Shown piece by piece: positions 16,852 through 24,313 of a stretch of DNA of 64,000 nucleotides (its first letter is position 1; the number at the start of each line of letters is the position of its first letter). The notes beneath the pieces were generated by a model that was not told the DNA's origin, did no database searches, and was given only the letters and a program-made list of their open reading frames with translations. This stretch comes from Leeuwenhoekiella sp. (lineage in GTDB: Bacteria > Bacteroidota > Bacteroidia > Flavobacteriales > Flavobacteriaceae): contig PAPI01000022.1 of NCBI GenBank assembly GCA_002708845.1, positions 186,001 through 250,000 on the forward strand. Direction: 5' to 3'. The translations under genes were made by a program, and so were the position numbers.

Positions 16852-17564
16852 AGATCAACTGGTTCTACATAAGGATGGGAATTCTGGTAGTTGTGACGCT
16901 ATTTCTGGTGGCTTTTTCGCACAAGCGAAATGCTACGCGAAAAGTAAAACGGGTTGAAGTACATTTTGAAGCTGGGGCGAACCTCTTCATAACCGCCGAA
17001 ACGGTTGATAAATTGTTGATACAAAATCAGAAACCCCTTGAGGGACAGGCTAAAGAAATTCTAGATTTGAGAAACTTAGAGCAAAAACTCGACGCGCACG
17101 CAATGATTTCTGATGCAGATGTTTACCTCACGCTAGATGGTGTTGTGGGAGCAACTGTAAAACAACGAAAACCCCTTGCGCGTGTGCAGGCTCAGGAACC
17201 GTACTACATTGATGAAAGCGGTGCAGCAATGCCACTGTCTTCCAATTATTCTGCTCGTGTGCCATTTGTTACAGGTTTAGCGCGTGAACAGATTGATGAA
17301 GTGTATCCATTATTAAGTGTTTTGCATCAGGATGACCTGTTGCAAAAACAGATAATTGGGATAGAGCGCAGTAAGAATGGAAACTATTTTTTAACACCAC
17401 GCGTGTTAGACTATAAGATCAATTTGGGAAAGGTTGCCGACTTGCAGTCTAAGTTTGCCAATTATAAAGCTTTTTACCAAAAAGCAATTAAAGATAACAG
17501 CCTTGCGGCATATAAAACCGTTGATTTACGCTATAAAGGACAGGTCATAGGGACAAAAAAATAA
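16848..17564 (+). CDS. ftsQ: Cell division protein FtsQ
   Basis: A 238-residue bitopic membrane protein with one N-terminal membrane segment (about residues 6-24) and a periplasmic part beginning with a POTRA-like region (VKRVEVHFEAGANLFIT). FtsQ links early and late division proteins. The GTG start at 16848 overlaps the murC stop, and ftsA begins 3 bases after its end. The call depends on topology and position between murC and ftsA. Confidence 0.9.
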   Translation: MKINWFYIRMGILVVVTLFLVAFSHKRNATRKVKRVEVHFEAGANLFITAETVDKLLIQNQKPLEGQAKEILDLRNLEQKLDAHAMISDADVYLTLDGVVGATVKQRKPLARVQAQEPYYIDESGAAMPLSSNYSARVPFVTGLAREQIDEVYPLLSVLHQDDLLQKQIIGIERSKNGNYFLTPRVLDYKINLGKVADLQSKFANYKAFYQKAIKDNSLAAYKTVDLRYKGQVIGTKK

Positions 17565-17567
17565 GTT

Positions 17568-18914
17568 ATGGAGCAGAAAGACATAGCAGTAGGACTGGAT
17601 ATCGGTACAACTAAAATTGTAGCGATGATTGGTCGCTATAATGAATATCACAAACTTGAGATTTTAGGTATTGGTAAATCCAAGAGTCTGGGAGTACATC
17701 GGGGTGTGGTAAACAATATTACACAGACCATACAGTCCATACAGCAGGCAGTTCAGGAGGCAGAGAGTGTTTCTGGGATGAAAATTGAAGATGTTGTAGT
17801 TGGTATTGCCGGTCAGCACATACGCAGTTTACAGCATAGTGATTACATCACCAGACCTGATGCCGATGAGGTGATAGGGCCAAAAGATATTGATACCCTT
17901 TGTAATCAGGTGCATAAGCTTGTAATGCTTCCGGGGGAAGAGATTATTCATGTACTTCCGCAGGAATACAAAGTAGATGGCCAGGCCGAAATCACTCAGC
18001 CTATTGGTATGTATGGCGGTAGGCTTGAAGCTAACTTCCACGTGGTGGTAGGGCAGGTAAGTAGTATTCGCAACATAGGACGTTGTGTAAAAAGCGCCGG
18101 TCTCAACCTCGATAAGATAACTTTAGAGCCTTTGGCTTCGGCTAATGCGGTTTTGAGTCAGGAAGAAAAAGAAGCTGGTGTAGCACTTATTGACATAGGT
18201 GGTGGTACAACAGATCTTGCCATTTTTAAAGATGGAATCATTCGTCACACTGCGGTTATTCCATTTGGCGGAAATGTAATTACTGAAGATATTAAAGAAG
18301 GCTGCAGCATTATTGAGAAACAGGCCGAATTGCTTAAGATCAAATTTGGCTCTGCCTGGCCGGGAGAAAATAAAGACAATGAGATTGTTTCCATTCCTGG
18401 TTTACGCGGCAGAGAACCAAAAGAGATAACCTTAAAGAACCTTTCAAAAATCATTCACGCTCGTGTGGTTGAGATTATTGAGCAGGTATACCTCGAGATT
18501 AAAAATTATGGTCACGAGGAGCAAAAGAAAAAATTGATCGCGGGAATTGTATTAACCGGAGGCGGATCTCAGCTTAAGCATTTAAAGCAGTTAGTCGAGT
18601 ATATCACCGGAATGGATACCCGCATCGGCTATCCCAATGAGCACCTTGCCGGAGATAGCGACGCAGAAACAACCAGTCCGCTTTACGCGACTGCGGTAGG
18701 TTTGGTAATGAACAGTCTGGAACATCGCAGAAATGAAGTAGGCGAGCAGCAGGATACTGCTGTGGTTGAAGAAGAACCTGTTAACCAGATTGATGATATT
18801 GAAGACGAATACGAAGAACCCCAGCTTCAACAGCCTAAAGAGAAAAAAGTGCGAAAAAGCATCTTTGATACCTGGGCAGAGAAGTTCAAAGATTTTTTAG
18901 ATAACGCAGAATAA
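17568..18914 (+). CDS. ftsA: Cell division protein FtsA
   Basis: An actin-like ATPase that tethers FtsZ to the membrane. The 448-residue product has phosphate-1 GLDIGTTKI (about 9-17), the 1C-domain region, phosphate-2 DIGGGTTDLAIF near 208 and adenosine motif TGGGSQL near 328. After an acidic linker (EEEPVNQIDDIEDEYEEPQ) the protein ends in a basic/amphipathic stretch, KKVRKSIFDTWAEKFKDFL, which fits the membrane-targeting helix. It lies 3 bases after ftsQ and 88 bases before ftsZ. Confidence 0.96.
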   Translation: MEQKDIAVGLDIGTTKIVAMIGRYNEYHKLEILGIGKSKSLGVHRGVVNNITQTIQSIQQAVQEAESVSGMKIEDVVVGIAGQHIRSLQHSDYITRPDADEVIGPKDIDTLCNQVHKLVMLPGEEIIHVLPQEYKVDGQAEITQPIGMYGGRLEANFHVVVGQVSSIRNIGRCVKSAGLNLDKITLEPLASANAVLSQEEKEAGVALIDIGGGTTDLAIFKDGIIRHTAVIPFGGNVITEDIKEGCSIIEKQAELLKIKFGSAWPGENKDNEIVSIPGLRGREPKEITLKNLSKIIHARVVEIIEQVYLEIKNYGHEEQKKKLIAGIVLTGGGSQLKHLKQLVEYITGMDTRIGYPNEHLAGDSDAETTSPLYATAVGLVMNSLEHRRNEVGEQQDTAVVEEEPVNQIDDIEDEYEEPQLQQPKEKKVRKSIFDTWAEKFKDFLDNAE

Positions 18915-19002
18915 AAATTGACAACAACCAACTAAAGCTTGCATACCTGTTTGCTTTAGCGATGAAAAAGAAAACAACAGAAACCGGTAAAACGAATATA
19001 TT

Positions 19003-21024
19003 ATGAGCAACACAGATTTTGAAAACATTTCGTTTGATTTGCCCAAAAATCAAAGCAACGTGATCAAGGTAATTGGCGTAGGCGGTGGCGGTAGCAATGC
19101 TATCAACCATATGTTTAGTCAGGGTATTAAGGGTGTGGACTTTGTAGTCTGTAATACAGATGCACAGGCGCTGGAGAATAGTCCTGTGCCTATTCGCATT
19201 CAGCTGGGTGTGAGCCTTACCGAAGGTCTTGGAGCTGGAGCAAACCCTGAAGTAGGAGAGCAGGCTGCTATTGAAAGCCTTGAAGAAGTAAAGCAAATGC
19301 TTGGGACTAATACCAAAATGATATTTATCACAGCCGGCATGGGTGGTGGTACTGGTACAGGTGCGGCTCCTGTGATTGCAAAAATGGCTAAAGAGATGGA
19401 TGTTCTTACCGTGGGTATTGTTACGATTCCGTTTCAGTTTGAAGGTAAAATGCGTAACGAGCAGGCTCAACTGGGAGTAGAGCGCTTGCGTTCGCACGTA
19501 GATTCACTTATTGTGATTAACAACAACAAGCTGCGTGAGGTATACGGTAACCTGGGTTTTAAAGCCGGTTTTAGTAAAGCAGATGAAGTGCTTGCTACGG
19601 CTTCCAGAGGTATCGCAGAAGTTATTACGCATCACTATACCCAGAACATTGACCTTAGGGATGCAAAAACCGTTTTAAGTAACAGCGGAACTGCCATTAT
19701 GGGTAGTGCCAGTGCAAGTGGTGGTAGTCGTGCTCAGGATGCCATTAGAAAAGCACTTGACTCTCCGTTGCTAAATGACAATAAGATTACCGGTGCTAAA
19801 AACGTCTTGTTGCTCATCGTTTCAGGTACTGAAGAGATTACCATTGATGAGATTGGAGAAATCAATGATCACATTCAGGATGAGGCCGGTCACAGCGCAA
19901 ATATCATTATGGGTGTAGGCGAGGAAGAAAGCCTGGGTGATGCCATTTCTGTTACTATTATTGCTACGGGGTTTAATGTAGAACAGCAAAATGAGATCGT
20001 TAATACCGAAACCAAAAAGATTATTCATACGCTTGAAGACGAGCAGCGTGCACAGCACGATCTTTCGCCTAAAAGCAGCGGTAGAAAACTGGATTTTTCG
20101 GCAACTGCCTCAGAACAAAAATCTATAGAAGAACCTAAGGAAGTAAAAAAGCCCATCGTACATACACTTGATGATACTGATGACCCGATGGATTTGATGG
20201 TAAACAAGCCAAAGGAAGAAGCTTCTAAAAATGAGATGGATTTAATTCCAACAACCGATTTGATTCGAAACATTCAGGTGGTTTATGAAGAAGTTATTGA
20301 TTACAGTGCGCAGTCTGAATCGATAGAGGAAACTTATGAGGATGAGCTCGAATTTAAGATTGTAAGTGTCGAAGAGCCAACGCCCGCTCCTGTTTCTAAA
20401 CCCGAAGAAGAACAATTTACACTTTCTTTTGATCTTCCGCTAAATGAGGAGAAACCTTTAAAGACTGAAAGTAAGAAGGAAGAAGAGCAACAGGAAATTG
20501 TATATACTTTGGATGATGATATCAGCGAAATCGAAGTTAACGGTCCTATCGAGATAGTTTCGGTTACTGAGGTCAATGAGAACGGGGAAAAGCGTTACAG
20601 TCTGGATGATTATATGGAAATGGAGGAGCATTTAAATAGTGCAAAACCGCTACAGGCAAAAAAACCAGAAGTTAAAAAGATAGAAGAGGAGCCTCAGGTT
20701 AAGCAATTGGACGCTAAAGCTAAACCAGAAGAGAACGTTGCAGAAGGCGATGAAGATCCTACAAACACGCCCATTTCTCAATTGCTTACCGAGCGTGCTG
20801 CAGAGCGTAGACGTATGATGAAGGAGTTCAATTATAAATTTCATAATAACCAGTCTCGCATTGATGAAATCGAGAAGCAACCTGCATACAAGCGTATGGG
20901 TGTAAATCTGGATGAAAATCCTTCTGCAAAAAGCGCTATGTCAAGGACTTCGCTAAGTACTGATGAAAATGATGAGATCCAGTTGCGTAAAAACAACTCG
21001 TTCTTACACGATAATGTCGATTAG
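19003..21024 (+). CDS. ftsZ: Cell division GTPase FtsZ with very long acidic C-terminal linker
   Basis: A tubulin homologue that forms the Z ring. The GTPase core covers about residues 20-325 with GVGGGGSNA (near 26), the tubulin signature GGGTGTGAAP (near 112) and the T7 loop region DEIGEINDHIQDEAG. At 673 residues it is far longer than E. coli FtsZ (383): an acidic, low-complexity linker of about 280 residues follows. It holds four copies of a (I/V)xTLDD-like motif near residues 340, 385, 500 and 531. The partner-binding peptide appears as QPAYKRMGV near 626, and the end LRKNNSFLHDNVD looks conserved in Flavobacteriia. Confidence 0.96.
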   Translation: MSNTDFENISFDLPKNQSNVIKVIGVGGGGSNAINHMFSQGIKGVDFVVCNTDAQALENSPVPIRIQLGVSLTEGLGAGANPEVGEQAAIESLEEVKQMLGTNTKMIFITAGMGGGTGTGAAPVIAKMAKEMDVLTVGIVTIPFQFEGKMRNEQAQLGVERLRSHVDSLIVINNNKLREVYGNLGFKAGFSKADEVLATASRGIAEVITHHYTQNIDLRDAKTVLSNSGTAIMGSASASGGSRAQDAIRKALDSPLLNDNKITGAKNVLLLIVSGTEEITIDEIGEINDHIQDEAGHSANIIMGVGEEESLGDAISVTIIATGFNVEQQNEIVNTETKKIIHTLEDEQRAQHDLSPKSSGRKLDFSATASEQKSIEEPKEVKKPIVHTLDDTDDPMDLMVNKPKEEASKNEMDLIPTTDLIRNIQVVYEEVIDYSAQSESIEETYEDELEFKIVSVEEPTPAPVSKPEEEQFTLSFDLPLNEEKPLKTESKKEEEQQEIVYTLDDDISEIEVNGPIEIVSVTEVNENGEKRYSLDDYMEMEEHLNSAKPLQAKKPEVKKIEEEPQVKQLDAKAKPEENVAEGDEDPTNTPISQLLTERAAERRRMMKEFNYKFHNNQSRIDEIEKQPAYKRMGVNLDENPSAKSAMSRTSLSTDENDEIQLRKNNSFLHDNVD

Positions 21025-21047
21025 TTAGTAAAAACCGATGTGAAAGG

Positions 21048-21075
21048 GCCGGTAGCGTGAGCTATCGGCTTTTTT
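21048..21075 (+). terminator. Rho-independent terminator after ftsZ
   Basis: GCCGGTAGC (21048-21056), loop GTGA, GCTATCGGC (21061-21069, one G-T pair), then six T. It ends the dcw operon. Confidence 0.85.
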
Positions 21076-21150
21076 ATGCTTATTTTTTATGCAAAAAATG
21101 GGGAAACCATCAAAAATAAGTATATTCGCAATCCGAAAATTAAACCCGAT

Positions 21151-21600
21151 ATGAGTTTGCAAAACGAGGTTATGACGGCTATGAAAGCAGCGATGAAGGC
21201 TAAAGATCAAAATGCTTTAGCTTCGCTTCGCGCAATCAAGTCTGCCATATTAACTGCTCAGACAGAGAGTGGTGCTTCTGGCGAACTTACAGAAGAGGAA
21301 GAGGTTAAAATGCTTCAAAAGTTGGTAAAGCAGCGCAAAGACAGTGCAGCGATCTATCAGGATCAGGGGCGTGAAGAGATGGCTCAGGAAGAGTTAGCCC
21401 AGGCTGAAGTAATTGAGCAGTTTTTACCCGAACAAATGAGTGAGGATGAGATTGAAAAAGTGGTAGCCTCAATCATTGAGAAAACCAATGCTTCGGGAAT
21501 GCAGGATATGGGGAAAGTGATGGGTATGGCTTCTAAAGAGCTTGCCGGTCGTGCAGATGGCAAAACCATATCAACCATAGTAAAGAGAAAGCTGTCTTAA
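21151..21600 (+). CDS. GatB/YqeY domain-containing protein
   Basis: A 149-residue YqeY-family protein related to the C-terminal tRNA-binding tail domain of GatB. Typical features are the N-terminal helix SLQNEVMTAMKAAMKAKD, LASLRAIKSAILTAQ, and the C-terminal MGKVMGMASKELAGRADGK. Its precise role is unknown; it is often found near translation or division genes in Bacteroidota. The frame is open from 21076, but the ATG at 21151 gives the family N-terminus and follows a TATATTCG promoter-like element at 21120-21127. Confidence 0.88.
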   Translation: MSLQNEVMTAMKAAMKAKDQNALASLRAIKSAILTAQTESGASGELTEEEEVKMLQKLVKQRKDSAAIYQDQGREEMAQEELAQAEVIEQFLPEQMSEDEIEKVVASIIEKTNASGMQDMGKVMGMASKELAGRADGKTISTIVKRKLS

Positions 21601-21649
21601 AATTAAAGATAAAAACAACAGGTTTTCAGTCCTGATTTAAACTGGAAAA

Positions 21650-21723
21650 GGCTCCGTGGCGCAACTGAATAGCGCATCAGATTTCGGCTCTGAGGGTTGG
21701 GGGTTTGAATCCCTCCGGGGTCA
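21650..21723 (+). tRNA. tRNA-Arg (anticodon TCG)
   Basis: A 74-base cloverleaf can be folded by hand: acceptor GGCTCCG/CGGGGTC (two G-T pairs), D stem GCGC/GCGC, anticodon stem TCAGA/TCTGA around loop TTTCGGC with anticodon TCG at 21684-21686, T stem GGGGG/CCCTC with loop TTTGAAT. CCA is not encoded. The 3' part is duplicated at 24146-24197. A strong terminator follows at 21731. Confidence 0.93.
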
Positions 21724-21730
21724 CAAAAAA

Positions 21731-21761
21731 AACGCTGTCATTTTAATGACAGCGTTTTTTT
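21731..21761 (+). terminator. Rho-independent terminator after tRNA-Arg
   Basis: AACGCTGTCAT (21731-21741), loop TTTA, ATGACAGCGTT (21746-21756) followed by a T run. A perfect 11-bp stem. Confidence 0.88.
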
Positions 21762-21839
21762 ATTTTCAATTGAATATAAGTTTTAGTTTTAAATGACATA
21801 CCTAATTGAGGTATGTCATTCAAAATTGCCTTATTCACT

Positions 21840-22679
21840 TTAGTAAAGGTAGTTTAGTGCAACAATATCATTTGGACCAAATTCTCCTGTAACTCGAGTT
21901 GAGAAGCAAGAAAGCATAATGGATGTAGGATCGAAACTATAAGGAGTTCCAGGTATATGAACGGCTCCGTTAGGGTTTGCCAATTCTCCAAAGCTAGGGC
22001 GACCACAACTTTGACGTGTAAACCAGTCTGTGTGACGCAAACCTATTGTATGGCCCAGTTCATGAGTAAGAACGTGCGTATTAACTTCTAACGTAAAAGC
22101 TTCCATACCTGAATAAATTTGAACAAATCCATATGGATTTCCGGCACTAGGAAAACCTGCAACACCACCCGCTGCACCATTAGGATTTTGAAAAATTAGG
22201 ATATCCGCACTAGAAGGATCGTTAGAAAATGTAAGGTTAAACGTAAGACCGATATTTAAGTCGTTATAGTTTGCAACCGCTTCGGTAAGGGCATCTTGCT
22301 GTTTTGCTGTTAGGTTTTGATTAAAACCTGTACCCGTAAAACCTACTACTTCTATTGTACGTGGCGATTCTACAAGATTGTAAGTACGATATTGCTTGGT
22401 GTTTGTTTTGCCAACCTTCATACTTTCTAGCTGAGATTTGCTAATTGAGATATCGCCTTCTATGAGATAACTGGTTTCAATAGTTCCGTCAGGAAATCGA
22501 GTAGTAATTGTTTCAACATCATCACTATTTAGACTCAAGGATTGAATTGTTGAGATAGTTTCAGCTGTAATTTCCAATTCTTCAGTTTGAATTTCTTCAA
22601 TCTCTGGAGTTACTTCTTCGGTTTGGCAGGAGAGAATTAACGATGCTCCTGCGGCAAAAAGTAAAAATTGATTTTTCAT
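21840..22679 (-). CDS. Secreted lipoprotein zinc metalloprotease, M57-like
   Basis: A 279-residue protein with a lipoprotein signal (MKNQFLLFAAGASLILSC, Cys18) and an acidic spacer. The metzincin-type zinc motif is HELGHTIGLRH (about residues 206-216), with three His ligands and catalytic Glu, and MLSC near residue 262 could be the Met-turn. The pattern fits the M57/M10-like 'dual-action' peptidases of Bacteroidota. It is probably attached to the outer membrane. It lies between a tRNA gene and a partial tRNA copy, divergent from a curlin-repeat gene. Codon use looks more AT-rich than in the dcw genes (impression, not measured). Confidence 0.85.
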   Translation of the reverse strand: MKNQFLLFAAGASLILSCQTEEVTPEIEEIQTEELEITAETISTIQSLSLNSDDVETITTRFPDGTIETSYLIEGDISISKSQLESMKVGKTNTKQYRTYNLVESPRTIEVVGFTGTGFNQNLTAKQQDALTEAVANYNDLNIGLTFNLTFSNDPSSADILIFQNPNGAAGGVAGFPSAGNPYGFVQIYSGMEAFTLEVNTHVLTHELGHTIGLRHTDWFTRQSCGRPSFGELANPNGAVHIPGTPYSFDPTSIMLSCFSTRVTGEFGPNDIVALNYLY

Positions 22680-22722
22680 ATATACTTATTTTAAGTTGGT
22701 TAATACGCGTTAATTTAAATAA

Positions 22723-22749
22723 AAAATCAATACATAAGGTATTGATTTT
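22723..22749. repeat. 11-bp inverted repeat between the metalloprotease and curlin-like genes
   Basis: AAAATCAATAC (22723-22733), loop ATAAG, GTATTGATTTT (22739-22749), perfect arms. It lies 44 bases from the metalloprotease ATG and could be an operator or a hairpin in its leader RNA. Confidence 0.7.
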
Positions 22750-22839
22750 AAAATAATTACGCAGCGTGCTGTTAATCCATTAACTTGGGACTTCAACGAA
22801 AATTTTACACAAATCAAAATAAATGAGCTAGATTAAGTG

Positions 22840-22870
22840 CAGTGATATTTTAGTCACTGTTTTTATTTAT
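22840..22870 (+). promoter_or_regulatory. Hairpin with T-rich tail in the leader of the curlin-like gene
   Basis: CAGTGA (22840-22845) pairs with TCACTG (22854-22859) around an 8-base loop and is followed by TTTTTATTTAT. It resembles a weak terminator or attenuator 54 bases before the curlin-like ATG. The stem is only 6 bp, so the call is tentative. Confidence 0.4.
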
Positions 22871-22923
22871 AGAAGATAATCATACTCAATTTTCAATCAA
22901 CACCAACTTAAATTAATCATTCG

Positions 22924-23919
22924 ATGAAAAAAACTATTATTTTACTAGGCAGCGTCCTTTTTGCGACAGCTGCATCGGCGCAAAGCAATGAGAGCATTGT
23001 AAGTCAAACAGGAGATAACCATGAGATTACGGTAACTCAAACGGGTCAAACAAACTTTTCAACTGCTGACCAACAGGTTGACGGTAACGAGGCTGAGATA
23101 ACCCAGGAAGGCCTTACAAATCAAAGTTATCTACTTCAGGTAGGAATTGAAAACTCAACTACTGTTGATCAGAATGGGAGTTTTAATATCTCCGATGTTT
23201 TTCAAAATGGGCAAGAAAATGTTGCTATGGTTGATCAGGTAGGTTCTTCTAATACTGGTGTCATATATCAGGTAAATGACGCTGGTGGTTCTTCTAATAA
23301 CTCGAGTATAATTCAAGAGGGTAATTCGAACTATGCCTATTCAGACATTTTCGGTAGAGAGAATGAAACGACTATCACACAATGGGGAAATGGTAATACA
23401 GGATATCAATTTGTAGAGGGTGCAGGAAATATGGCTACAATTACGCAAGGTGAAGCATTAACTGGTTTTGCATCCTCTCAAAGTAGCTTTGCGCAACAAG
23501 AGCAGTATGGTATTGACAATACTTCAACCATTACCCAAAGAGGTCAAGGACAATTTGCTATTCAGTATTCTGAAGGTAATGATAATGAGGTAACAGCTTA
23601 CCAGGGAAATGATGGTAACTTCTCAAGGCAAGTTCAAATTGGAAATGGAAATGTTGCTAATACGCAACAGTACTTTTCTACAAATCAGTCGTTGCAAGAA
23701 CAAATTGGAAATGATAACACTGCTATAACTAGACAAACAGGTCCGGGCGCAGGTTTTAATTTTTCTACTGTCGCTCAATCAGGTAATGAAAACTATGCAC
23801 TAACAAGTCAAAACGGGGATACAAATGGCTCTGCTGTAACACAGCTAGGTCTTGATCATTCAAGTGTTGTTACTCAACTTGGTGCTGGTAATGCGTCTGA
23901 CGTATTACAACAAAACTAA
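22924..23919 (+). CDS. Curlin-repeat (CsgA/CsgB-like) secreted protein
   Basis: A 331-residue protein with a Sec signal peptide (cleavage likely after ATAASA, residue 19) and then an almost uninterrupted series of short repeats with the curlin pattern Q-x-G-x-x-N-x-(A/S/T)-x-x-x-Q, for example VTQTGQTN, ITQEGLTN, VDQNGSFN, VDQVGSSN, VTQLGLDH. Each unit would form one strand of a stacked beta-solenoid amyloid. No csgE, csgF or csgG homologue is in the window, so its export partner must be elsewhere. It ends in LQQN without a T9SS-type C-terminal domain. It may be a surface or matrix fibre subunit. Confidence 0.85.
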   Translation: MKKTIILLGSVLFATAASAQSNESIVSQTGDNHEITVTQTGQTNFSTADQQVDGNEAEITQEGLTNQSYLLQVGIENSTTVDQNGSFNISDVFQNGQENVAMVDQVGSSNTGVIYQVNDAGGSSNNSSIIQEGNSNYAYSDIFGRENETTITQWGNGNTGYQFVEGAGNMATITQGEALTGFASSQSSFAQQEQYGIDNTSTITQRGQGQFAIQYSEGNDNEVTAYQGNDGNFSRQVQIGNGNVANTQQYFSTNQSLQEQIGNDNTAITRQTGPGAGFNFSTVAQSGNENYALTSQNGDTNGSAVTQLGLDHSSVVTQLGAGNASDVLQQN

Positions 23920-23950
23920 TCTAGTTAAAGAATACTTTAAAAATCTTTTG

Positions 23951-23990
23951 AAGAGGGATTGTCCAGCCGGATAATTCCTCTTTCTATTTT
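23951..23990 (+). terminator. Probable terminator after the curlin-like gene
   Basis: AAGAGGGATT (23951-23960) pairs with AATTCCTCTT (23973-23982, one G-T pair) around a 12-base loop, followed by TCTATTTT. The T tract is imperfect. Confidence 0.6.
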
Positions 23991-24145
23991 AAGTATTATA
24001 GAGGGAATTAGCGTAATGAACAAAACTTATTTGAGGTCGGTGATTAATACGCTTAAGAAGATGGAGTTTTTTAAGAATTGAATTAGCAGTTTTTATGGCA
24101 AAGGATTTAGCATTTGTACAATCCTTATATTGTCATATTTTCTTA
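23991..24145 (+). other. Spacer with a possible 21-residue ORF
   Basis: Part of the 394-base gene-free stretch between the curlin-like gene and the next membrane protein. One small open frame, ATG at 24016 to TGA at 24081, would encode MNKTYLRSVINTLKKMEFFKN, a basic peptide. There is no supporting homology or clear promoter, so it is recorded only as a possibility. The rest of the stretch holds the tRNA remnant and a terminator, listed separately. Confidence 0.25.
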
Positions 24146-24197
24146 GAATAGCAGACTTCGGCTCTGAGGGTTGGGGGTTTGAATCCCTCCTGAATCA
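24146..24197 (+). pseudogene. tRNA-Arg 3' fragment (decayed copy or attachment-site remnant)
   Basis: 34 bases (24157-24190) are identical to tRNA-Arg 21683-21716, from U33 to the start of the acceptor strand. Weaker identity extends upstream to GAATAG in the D loop if a 5-base deletion is allowed, and downstream the TCA of the acceptor end is kept. The 5' acceptor strand and most of the D arm are missing, so it cannot fold as a tRNA. This arrangement is typical of tRNA-targeting integrated elements, or of a decayed tandem tRNA copy. Confidence 0.85.
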
Positions 24198-24202
24198 TAG
24201 AT

Positions 24203-24242
24203 AAAATCCGCAGCTGAGCAATTTGTTCAGCTGCGGATTTTT
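24203..24242 (+). terminator. Strong terminator after the tRNA fragment
   Basis: AAAATCCGCAGCTGA (24203-24217) pairs perfectly with TCAGCTGCGGATTTT (24227-24241) around a 9-base loop, giving a 15-bp stem with a T tail. It is placed like the terminator behind the intact tRNA but is unrelated in sequence. Confidence 0.85.
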
Positions 24243-24313
24243 CATTTAATGCTGTTTTTTTCATAAAAAGCGATAACTTAGTAATCACTATTAATTATAA
24301 ATAATAGCAAAGT

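Noticed and set aside
18886..19497. 203-residue minus-strand ORF across the start of ftsZ
   Set aside because: Shadow of the FtsZ GTPase domain; the translation is rich in His, Cys, Thr and Asn, and shows no family motif.
5310..21024. Absence of murF and ddl interpreted as deletion in the dcw cluster
   Set aside because: Bacteroidota clusters commonly lack these genes and keep them elsewhere; gene junctions here are tight and undisturbed.
21762..24145. A prophage or IS element between the tRNA copies
   Set aside because: No integrase, transposase, terminal inverted repeat or phage gene is visible; only an integration-like tRNA duplication remains.
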